64,000 nt of DNA from Actinomycetospora lemnae (GTDB taxonomy: Bacteria > Actinomycetota > Actinomycetes > Mycobacteriales > Pseudonocardiaceae). Shown in pieces: positions 8,852 through 15,428 of the stretch. The first letter of the stretch is position 1. The number at the start of each line of letters is the position of its first letter. The DNA is taken from NCBI RefSeq assembly GCF_028737315.1, contig NZ_JAQZAO010000006.1, forward strand, positions 248,001 through 312,000, in the 5' to 3' direction. Below the pieces are notes generated by a model. It worked only from the letters and a program-made list of their open reading frames with translations. It had not been told where the DNA came from and did not search any database. The translations under genes and the position numbers were made by a program.

Positions 8852-10102
8852 GTGCGAGCGAAGGAGAGGCTGGTGCTGTTCGTCGGAGACGACTGGGCCG
8901 AGGATCATCACGACGTCGAGATCGTCGACCAGGCCGGGCAGCGGCTGGCGCGGCGGCGTCTTGACGAGGGAGCGGCCGGCCTCGCGGCGCTGCACGCGCT
9001 GATCGGCGACCATCTCGACCCGGACGCGGAGTCCGACCAGGTGCTGGTCGGAATCGAGACCGACCGCGGGCCGTGGGTGCAAGCCCTGCTCGCTGCGCGC
9101 TATGTCGTCTATGCGGTCAACCCGCTGCAGGCCGCCCGCTACCGGGAACGCCACGGGGCCTCGGGCGCGAAGAGCGATCCCGACGACGCGCACGTGCTGG
9201 CCGAGCTGGTGCGCCTGGACCGGGACCACCATCGCCCGATCGCCGGTGACTCGACGGTCGCCGAGCACGTCAAGGTCGTCGCCAGGGCCCATCAGTCGAT
9301 GATCTGGTCGCGGCAACGACAGACCAACACGTTGCGTTCGATGCTGCGCGAGTACTACCCCGCTGCTCTGGCCGCGTTCGACGACCTCGCCGGGCGTGAC
9401 GCTCTCGCGGTGCTCGCGCTGGCACCGACCCCGGCCCAGGGCCGGCGCTTACGCGGGGCGCAGGTCGAGAAGGCACTGCGCGCCGCCGGCCGCCAGCGCA
9501 ACCTCTCCGCGGCCGCCCAGCGCATCGTGCAGACGCTGCGCGCCGAGCAGCTCGAGGCCCATCCCGGGGTGGTGGACGCCTACGCCGCGAGCGTGAAGGC
9601 ACTGGTCGCGGTGATCGGCGAGCTCGCCCGCCAGTGCGAGGTCCTGCGAGGCGAGGTGCAGGCGGGTTTTGGGCGGCACCCGGACGCTGAGCTCTACCTG
9701 TCCCAGCCCGGGCTGGGATCAGTGCTCGCCGCCCGGGTGCTCGCCGAGTTCGGAGACGACCCCACCCGCTACGCCGACGCGCGGGCGCGCAAGAACTACT
9801 CCGGCATGGCCCCGGTCACTCGCGCCTCGGGCAAGACCCGGGTCGTGCTCGCCCGCCATGCCCGCAACCGGCGCCTGGCCGACGCGCTCTATCAGCAGGC
9901 CTTCGCCGCCCTGAACACCTCACCCGGCGCCAGGGCCTACTACGACGCTCACCGCGCCCGCGGCAACACCCACCACCAAGCCCTGCGAGCCCTCGCCAAC
10001 CGGCTTGTTGGCATCCTGCACGGCTGCCTACGCCACCAACGTCCTTACGACGAGGCCACCGCATGGCACCTCGAGGACAACACCACCCCAGCCGCAGCTT
10101 GA
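8852..10102 (+). CDS. IS110-family DEDD transposase/recombinase
   Basis: This is a full-length 416-residue recombinase starting at GTG 8852. The N-terminal RuvC-like DEDD domain shows D13/D14 (FVGDDWAE), E69 (GIETDRGP) and D109 with D111/D112 (KSDPDDAH). The C-terminal Transposase_20 domain carries NYSGMAPVTRASGKT, with the candidate nucleophile S326. The family joins circular donor DNA to a target through a bridge RNA encoded next to the gene. The roughly 220-bp non-coding part lies upstream of the gene, placing it in the IS110 rather than IS1111 group. No frameshift is seen, so it is probably active. Confidence 0.93.
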   Translation: MRAKERLVLFVGDDWAEDHHDVEIVDQAGQRLARRRLDEGAAGLAALHALIGDHLDPDAESDQVLVGIETDRGPWVQALLAARYVVYAVNPLQAARYRERHGASGAKSDPDDAHVLAELVRLDRDHHRPIAGDSTVAEHVKVVARAHQSMIWSRQRQTNTLRSMLREYYPAALAAFDDLAGRDALAVLALAPTPAQGRRLRGAQVEKALRAAGRQRNLSAAAQRIVQTLRAEQLEAHPGVVDAYAASVKALVAVIGELARQCEVLRGEVQAGFGRHPDAELYLSQPGLGSVLAARVLAEFGDDPTRYADARARKNYSGMAPVTRASGKTRVVLARHARNRRLADALYQQAFAALNTSPGARAYYDAHRARGNTHHQALRALANRLVGILHGCLRHQRPYDEATAWHLEDNTTPAAA

Positions 10103-10106
10103 CCGC

Positions 10107-10991
10107 TTACGACCGTGGGATGTCTAGCCCCAGGTGCCCACGGAGCTCGGAGACCACGGCGTCCGGCGCCTCCTCGGGCAGGAAGTGCCCGGCGTCGAGC
10201 GGCCCGCCGCGCACGTCGTCGGCCCACTGCCGCCACACCGCGAGCGGGTCGTACCAACGGTGCACGGCCCCGGTCGCGCTCCACAGCGCGAGGACGGGGC
10301 AGCGCAGGTGATGGGCGCCGCGGTCGGCCTCGTCGTGCTCGACGTCGGCGGTGGCGGCGGCGCGGTACTGCTCGCAGATGGCGTGCACGCGGTCGGGGTC
10401 GCGGAAGGTCGCGGTGTAGCGCTCGCGCAGCCACGGGGAGAAGACGGACGGGTCGTCGGACCAGCTGTCGAGCATGTGGTCGACGAACGTGCCCGGCGCC
10501 CCGAGCACGAGCTGCTCGGGCACCGGCGCCGGCGCGGCGAGCATCGACCAGACCCAGTAGCCCAGCGCGAACTCGCGGTCGGCGCGGGCGAAGGCTTCGG
10601 CGGTCGGGACGACGTCGAGGACGGCGAGGCGGCGGACGTGGTCGGGGTGGTCGAGGGCCATCCGGTAGGCGCAGCGGGCGCCGCGGTCGTGGCCGGCGAC
10701 GGCGAAGCGCTCGTGGCCCAGCGCCCGCATGACGGCGAGCTGCTCGGCGGCGAGGGCGCGCATGGAGTGGTCGCCGGAGGTCCCGACGCCGCTGGCGCCG
10801 TAGCCGCGCAGATCGGTGGTGACGACGGTGTGGTCGGCGGCGAGCGCGGGCGCGACGTGGCGCCACATCAGGTGGGTCTCGGGGATGCCGTGCAGGAGCA
10901 GCACCGGCGGCCCGGAGCCCCCGACACGCCCGTGCACGGTGGTGCCCCCGACGCGCACATCGACGACGTCGAAGCCGGGGAAGAGCGACAC
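10107..10991 (-). CDS. Alpha/beta hydrolase of the fluoroacetate-dehalogenase/epoxide-hydrolase type, C-terminus replaced by IS110
   Basis: The 294-residue protein has the oxyanion loop HGIPET, DLRGYG at 60-65, and the nucleophile D102 in GHDRGAR, with R103 and R106 spaced like the carboxylate-binding arginines of fluoroacetate dehalogenases; the catalytic His is in GHFLPEE. The cap has YWVW (145-148), whereas fluoroacetate dehalogenases have YWHW, so the halide-pocket His is Val. The last six codons (DIPRS and stop) come from the IS110 right end; without the insertion the frame would end GCGPTEF at 8610. Activity on epoxides or other haloacids is possible. Confidence 0.85.
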   Translation of the reverse strand: MSLFPGFDVVDVRVGGTTVHGRVGGSGPPVLLLHGIPETHLMWRHVAPALAADHTVVTTDLRGYGASGVGTSGDHSMRALAAEQLAVMRALGHERFAVAGHDRGARCAYRMALDHPDHVRRLAVLDVVPTAEAFARADREFALGYWVWSMLAAPAPVPEQLVLGAPGTFVDHMLDSWSDDPSVFSPWLRERYTATFRDPDRVHAICEQYRAAATADVEHDEADRGAHHLRCPVLALWSATGAVHRWYDPLAVWRQWADDVRGGPLDAGHFLPEEAPDAVVSELRGHLGLDIPRS

Positions 10992-11076
10992 GCGAGGACC
11001 TCCTCCGGTGGACGAGGCCGCGAGGAGCTCCGAGGGACGCGGCGTCCAGCACGCCCTGAATCAGCCTAGGGCCGAG

Positions 11077-12033
11077 TCAGGTGCTGCTCCAGAACCGCGG
11101 GCCAGCGTGGATGCCGGCCGGAGCGCTGAGGGCGATCGGCGCGGTCGGTGGGTCGACGGCGGCGCCGTGGCGGTCATCCGGTGTCTTCGACATCAGGGGA
11201 GTGACGGCCGCGGGCCGCGACGCCACCAGCCCGACGCGCGCGTAGGCAACGAAGAGCAGCGCGCTGAGGGCATCGACGAGCACCCAGAGGACCGTGCCGT
11301 TCACCGGGTCCCAGTTGTTGAGGCCGTGCAGGAGCGCGGGGAACGCAATGCCCAGCCCCGCGAGTGCCAGGAAGGACCGCGGCTCTCGGTACTGGGCCGC
11401 CAGGCCCACGAAGTACCCGGCCATGCCGGCCCACACGGCGTGGACGACGGGCCCGGCGACGAAGCGCCACACGAGCACCATCGCGCCACCGCGGCCGAGG
11501 TCGCTGGGCATGTACTCGACGGCGTACTTCACGGCCTCGGCGGCGCCGAAGGCCAGTCCGCTGACGGCTCCGAGGAAAAGCGTGTCCCGAGGCACCAACA
11601 CGCGGTGCCGATGCACGAAGACCAGCAGCACCACGGGCAGCGCCTTGGCGAGCTCCTCCGGGATGCCGACAGCCAGGACACTCTGGAACAGGTTCTCGGT
11701 CCCACCGCCCAGCAGCTGCTCGAGCCAGATGGCCAGCGGCATCTCGATCACGAGCGCGAGACCGACGACCTGCGCGAGCAGCGCACCGTGGACGTTGCGT
11801 GGACGCACCAGAACCCAGAGCACGAGGAACCACGCAGCCGCGAAATATGCCGCGAAGACGGTGGCCTCGCCACGGTGGGTGGAGTCGTCGAAGAGCACGA
11901 GCGCCAACGGCGGCGTCGCCACGAGCGCGACGAACAGCCACGTCGTCCAGGCCCGCAGGGCGGGGTGACGCAGCCAGGCGCGGAAGGGGAAGAGCACCGA
12001 CAGGTCGGGCAGGCGCGGGGCGGGCGAGGTCAT
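11077..12033 (-). CDS. PrsW-like intramembrane metalloprotease
   Basis: I use ATG 12033, which has GGAG nine bases upstream, giving 318 residues. Nine or so membrane helices carry the PrsW (CPBP-related) motifs: PEELAKALP with the Glu pair, GLAFGAAEAVKY, and two His motifs, VVHAVWAGMAGYFVG and LLHGLNN. Families of this kind clip anti-sigma factors or other membrane proteins. The C-terminal 60 residues are hydrophilic. It lies 28 bp downstream of the zinc-ribbon gene on the same strand, so they may be co-transcribed and the protease may act on such single-pass proteins (inference). Confidence 0.85.
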   Translation of the reverse strand: MTSPAPRLPDLSVLFPFRAWLRHPALRAWTTWLFVALVATPPLALVLFDDSTHRGEATVFAAYFAAAWFLVLWVLVRPRNVHGALLAQVVGLALVIEMPLAIWLEQLLGGGTENLFQSVLAVGIPEELAKALPVVLLVFVHRHRVLVPRDTLFLGAVSGLAFGAAEAVKYAVEYMPSDLGRGGAMVLVWRFVAGPVVHAVWAGMAGYFVGLAAQYREPRSFLALAGLGIAFPALLHGLNNWDPVNGTVLWVLVDALSALLFVAYARVGLVASRPAAVTPLMSKTPDDRHGAAVDPPTAPIALSAPAGIHAGPRFWSST

Positions 12034-12061
12034 CGGGGTTCTCCGGGCTGCGGTGTCGGGC

Positions 12062-12892
12062 TCAGGAGCGGGGGACGGAGGCACCGGACGGGCCGGCGGT
12101 GTGGGAGAGGCGCTTGGCGTAGCAGTCGTCGGCGGCGAAGCCCTGCGCGTCGCACCACGCGTTGGCGCCCGCGGCGGTGGTGAAGCCCTGGCCGCTGATG
12201 ACGACCCAGTAGTCGCTCTCGCGGTAGGTCGACCAGTCGCCCGACCACAGCAGCAGCGCGCCCGGGTAGGACGCCGCGAGTGCCTGGTAGTGCGCGTAGA
12301 TCGAGGCGGAGTCGTAGGTGGTGCCGTTGTCGACGGTGCCGGCCCGCTTCGAGGACAGCTGCGGCACCCACATCCCGTCGAGGCTCTCCACCGAGGCGCT
12401 GCTGGCGTCGGCGGTTGCCTGCAGCGCGCTGCTCGAGCCGGAGGCCGGGCTCGGCGTGACGGTCGTGGTGCCGGGCGCGACGGTCACGGTGACCGGCGCG
12501 GGTGCCGGGGCGGCGGTGACGATCGGGGCGACGGTCGAGGCCGGGCGCAGCAGCACCACGGCGACGGCACCGACGATCGCGAGCACGACGACCGCGGCGG
12601 CCGCGACGATCCAGGGCGCCGACGAGGAGCGGGCGGGCACGGGCGCGGGCATCGGCGCTCCCGGCACCGACACGACCGGCTGCGGCTCACGCGGCGGCGG
12701 CGCCGTGACCGGACGCGGCGGCACCGTCATCAGCGGACGCGGCGGCACCGTCATCTGCGGACGCGGCGCCGGCCGCACGACCGGACGCGGCCCGCCCGCC
12801 CCCACCAGCACCGGCGCCGGACGCCGCGCTCCACAGGCCAGGCACATCGGCACGTCGGCGATCAGGTTCGCCCCACAGCCGCACCGCTCCAC
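12062..12892 (-). CDS. Zinc-ribbon, proline-rich, single-pass membrane protein
   Basis: The 276-residue product has an N-terminal zinc ribbon (C4, C6, C17, C20: CGCG, CLAC), a Pro/Arg-rich cytosolic linker with the repeat MTVPPRP, one membrane helix (about 94-114, WIVAAAAVVVLAIVGAVAVVL), a Pro/Thr-rich stalk and an extracytoplasmic domain (about 160-265) with YDSASIYAHYQAL and SDYWVVISGQGF that looks like a SPOR-type fold. Such proteins can sense or bind cell-wall glycan. It is transcribed away from a similarly built protein at 13100. The precise role is unknown. Confidence 0.75.
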   Translation of the reverse strand: MERCGCGANLIADVPMCLACGARRPAPVLVGAGGPRPVVRPAPRPQMTVPPRPLMTVPPRPVTAPPPREPQPVVSVPGAPMPAPVPARSSSAPWIVAAAAVVVLAIVGAVAVVLLRPASTVAPIVTAAPAPAPVTVTVAPGTTTVTPSPASGSSSALQATADASSASVESLDGMWVPQLSSKRAGTVDNGTTYDSASIYAHYQALAASYPGALLLWSGDWSTYRESDYWVVISGQGFTTAAGANAWCDAQGFAADDCYAKRLSHTAGPSGASVPRS

Positions 12893-12997
12893 GTCATCCC
12901 CCGACGATCTCGAGGCCGCCCCGACGCGGCCCGCATGGCCACGACATCGCCGGGCACGTCGCGCCGTTACCGCTGGTCAGGACGATTCAGCTCGCGC

Positions 12998-13012
12998 CAC
13001 CCGAACGAGTGG
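12998..13012. promoter_or_regulatory. 15-bp dyad CACCCGAACGAGTGG, copy 1
   Basis: The sequence CACCCGAACGAGTGG lies 88 bp before the start of the gene at 13100 and recurs exactly at 39929-39943, about 100 bp before another membrane-anchored protein gene. The core CAC-N-CG-AA-CG-N-GTG has dyad symmetry, so it looks like a protein-binding operator. The regulator is not known to me. Confidence 0.45.
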
Positions 13013-13099
13013 TCGGCCTGTAACGACCTCCCCGCCCCGTGCGACACCGCCGGCATCCGCACGCCACCGACGGCGTCGGAGACGTCGGGGGAGACCGAG

Positions 13100-13762
13100 A
13101 TGAGCAGCGACACCGAGCCCCGTCCGCAGGCCGGGCCGCCCCGCGCGTCCGAGGACGCGCCGACCACGGCGATCCCGCGACCCACCGGCCCCTGGACGCC
13201 GTCGCCGGTCGTCCTCGGCCCGCCGCGCGGTCCTCACGGACCGCAGCCGATGTGGCAGGGCCGACCGCCGCTCTGGTCGGTGCCGCCCGCCGGACTCGGG
13301 ACGGCCGCTCCCATGCCCACCCCGCCGGCTCGCTCGGGGATGCGCGCCGGGTGGGTCGTCATCGCGATCGTCGCGGCCATCGCTGCGGTCGCGCTCATCG
13401 GGACCGTGGCCGCGAACCGGACGATGACCGTCACCGGCTCGGTGACGATCTACGGCATGTACGGCGCCGTCTCGCCGGGCTCGTCGTGCTCGAACACCGC
13501 CGTCACCGGCATGCCGGTGACGATCCACGACGCGGCCGGTGATCTTGTCGGCACGGCCACGCTGACCGGTTACGGCACTGCCCGCAACACGTGGAGCTCG
13601 TACTCCTATGGCTACGCCGACAGCTGCCAGTACGCCTTCACGATGTCCGACGTCGCGGCGTCCGACCACTACCTCGTCAAGTCCGGCCGGAGCAACGGCG
13701 ACGGCGTCGGCTTCACGCGCGAGGAGATCGAGAGCAACGGCGCCCACATCACCCTGCGGTAG
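13100..13762 (+). CDS. Membrane-anchored protein with extracytoplasmic beta domain, unknown
   Basis: The start is ATG 13100 after GGGGGAG. Of 220 residues, the first 75 are Pro-rich and cytosolic, one helix follows (about 79-101, GWVVIAIVAAIAAVALIGTV), and the rest is an extracytoplasmic domain rich in Thr, Tyr and Ser with two Cys (SSCSN, DSCQY) that could form a disulfide. Strand-like segments (MTVTGSVTIYG, MPVTIHDAAGD) suggest a small beta sandwich. It is divergent from the zinc-ribbon gene and shares its overall build. I do not recognise a named family. Confidence 0.75.
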   Translation: MSSDTEPRPQAGPPRASEDAPTTAIPRPTGPWTPSPVVLGPPRGPHGPQPMWQGRPPLWSVPPAGLGTAAPMPTPPARSGMRAGWVVIAIVAAIAAVALIGTVAANRTMTVTGSVTIYGMYGAVSPGSSCSNTAVTGMPVTIHDAAGDLVGTATLTGYGTARNTWSSYSYGYADSCQYAFTMSDVAASDHYLVKSGRSNGDGVGFTREEIESNGAHITLR

Positions 13763-13788
13763 CGGTACCCGCGTCCCGAGGACACGGA

Positions 13789-13995
13789 TCAGCTTCTTTG
13801 CCACCGGCAGAGCGGGGCAACATTGCTGCTCAGCCCTGTCCGGCCATCCAGGACGCCACGGCTGCCACGAAGTCCTCGCGCTCGCCGGGTCGGGTCTTCC
13901 CGCCGGACCTGGTCGGCCGCGGCCTCCGACCGCAGGAATGCCAGGTCGTCGCCGATGGCACGGAGCAGGCGTTCGACCCGGACCTCATCGACCAC
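13789..13995 (-). pseudogene. Remnant of a HEPN (DUF86-like) gene
   Basis: Starting at GTG 13995, the first 34 residues (VDEVRVERLLRAIGDDLAFL) look like the first helices of a DUF86/HEPN ribonuclease toxin, but the sequence then turns into Arg-rich, non-family residues and stops after 68, about half the usual 130-140. The catalytic RxxxxH motif is absent. It overlaps the end of the nucleotidyltransferase remnant, the usual order of MNT/HEPN pairs. I call it a degraded partner; the match rests on about 30 residues only. Confidence 0.45.
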
Positions 13996-14367
13996 GGCGC
14001 ACGCTCTCGAGGAACTCCCGCCGGCTGCGCTCGATCCGGGGCAGCTCGTCGAGGTAGATCTTCCGCGTCGTGGCGGTCCAGCGCACCCGAGCTGGCGGGT
14101 CGTCGTCGAACAGCACGACGCCGTGCAATGCGATCCGCCCCGCGATCTCCAGGGAGCGGTGTCCAGGACCAGGAGGTCGACGTTCGCCGGGAGCAGGACC
14201 TCGAACGACGCGGGCGCCGCACCGCCCCACCACCCGGCGACGTCGACGTCGGAGTCGGGCTTCGCCGTGCCGTCCGCGCGGCTGCCGTGCACCAGCGCGA
14301 ACCGAGCGCCCGCCTCCCGCAGGGCGGCCACGATCTCCTCCCGCAGCGGCGCAGGGACGGCGGTCAC
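13985..14367 (-). pseudogene. MNT-domain nucleotidyltransferase, frameshifted
   Basis: From GTG 14367 the frame encodes a MNT/MNT-like nucleotidyltransferase with the GS-x10-DxD signature (GSRADGTAKPDSDVDV), the antitoxin half of MNT/HEPN systems. After VDLLVLDTAP the homologous reading (EIAGRIALHGVVLFDDDPPA) continues in another frame, so one base is missing near 14153 in a short G run. In that second frame the protein ends YLDELPRIERSRREFLESVRRGR at 13985. It could be decay or a sequencing error. Confidence 0.7.
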
Positions 14368-14446
14368 GGCGGCGAGTGTGGCATGCCTGCGTGTCGACCG
14401 AGTTCGTTCAACACCCCGCTCCACTGGTGTCCCCGCGGCCACGGGC

Positions 14447-15406
14447 TCACGACCCCTTCCCCACCCTCCGGATCGTGTCCCGCCCGAAGGCCTGCCACAG
14501 CATCCGCGGCGTCACGAGCGCGTAGGGGATGGCCGCGTGCGGGTCGACGATCGCCGGCAGGGGCCGGGGCTCGGCGAGGGGCTCCGGGGCGCTGGGGCCC
14601 CCGGTGACGTGACGCAGGGCGACCGCGGCCGAGGACGCGATGGCGCCCGCGGCGTGGTGGAGGAACCCGCGGTCCTCGCGGGCGAGCACGCCGAGCAGGC
14701 GCGCCAGGGCCCGTCGGCGGGGCTCGTCGAGGCCGTTGACCACCCGGGCGACGGCCGACGTCACCCGCCCCGACCACCGCACCCGCGCGAGGTCGCCGAT
14801 CCCGCTGACCGCCACGTCCGGCGGCGTCATCTCCGCGCGCGTGAAGGGGCGACCGTACGCCGTGGCCGCGAGCTCGGCGCAGTAGTAGCTCGGCGCCTCG
14901 TCCGAGGCGGCCCAGACCTCGGCGACGCGGCGGGCGGCGGCGAAGAGGCGCTCGGCGCGGTCGTGGTCGGACGACTGCAGCTCGATGGAGCGCAGCGCCG
15001 CCGCGACCGTCACGAGCTTGACCACCGAGAACGACGCCGCCTCGCCGCGGCGGGGGCGGAAGCGGGCGAGGTGGTCGAGCGCCCGGGACCGCAGGTCGTC
15101 GGGCATGGCGACCGTGTAGAGGTCGCGATGGGGCCGGAACTTCTCGAACGCGTCCCAGCGCACGCCGCCGAGCTCGACGCTGCCGGGGAGCCGGCGGGTG
15201 AGGGCGCTGGCGAGGTGGGTGGCCGGTCCGTCGCGACCGTCGACGCGCACGGCGATCCCCGAGTGGGAGAAGCACGTGCCGTCGAGCAGCTGCATCATCC
15301 GGCCGAGGGGCTCGCCGGGAATCTGGGTGACCAGGAGTAGGTCACCGGGACGAACATCTCGTGGATCCGTGACCCCGAGGGCCGTAACCTTCGAGGCTCC
15401 CGTCAC
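14447..15406 (-). CDS. Permuted papain-like (YiiX/NlpC-type) hydrolase
   Basis: I choose GTG 15406 (MTGASKVTALGV), which avoids overlap with the divergent regulator; no clear ribosome site helps, so the start is uncertain. In 319 residues the order of the catalytic residues is His first (FSHSGIAV, H48) and Cys later (SYYCAELAATAYG, C176), the circular permutation of YiiX/G6R-like enzymes. RPGDLLLV near the N-terminus is also typical. Related proteins cleave amide or thioester bonds in lipids or peptidoglycan. The C-terminal 130 residues are helical with no recognised domain. Confidence 0.75.
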   Translation of the reverse strand: MTGASKVTALGVTDPRDVRPGDLLLVTQIPGEPLGRMMQLLDGTCFSHSGIAVRVDGRDGPATHLASALTRRLPGSVELGGVRWDAFEKFRPHRDLYTVAMPDDLRSRALDHLARFRPRRGEAASFSVVKLVTVAAALRSIELQSSDHDRAERLFAAARRVAEVWAASDEAPSYYCAELAATAYGRPFTRAEMTPPDVAVSGIGDLARVRWSGRVTSAVARVVNGLDEPRRRALARLLGVLAREDRGFLHHAAGAIASSAAVALRHVTGGPSAPEPLAEPRPLPAIVDPHAAIPYALVTPRMLWQAFGRDTIRRVGKGS

Positions 15407-15428
15407 GGACCGTGCTGATGGAGGGACA

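Larger units (their letters stand above)
8633..10125 (+). mobile_element. IS110-family insertion sequence with CT core and readable ends
   Basis: The ends can be deduced from guide matches, not only from the transposase. The left end begins at the core CT of 8633-8634 (CCTAATGGG) and the right end finishes at the core CT of 10124-10125 (GTGGGATGTCT). A segment just upstream of the transposase is complementary to the left end, and another is identical to the right end, as expected for donor guides of an IS110 bridge RNA. There are no terminal inverted repeats and no target duplication beyond CT, as is usual for this family. Removing the element restores a plausible longer C-terminus for the hydrolase on the right. 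Confidence 0.85.

Noticed and set aside
8633-10125. Terminal inverted repeats and target duplication for the insertion sequence
   Set aside because: Flanks show neither; this fits IS110 rather than DDE elements.
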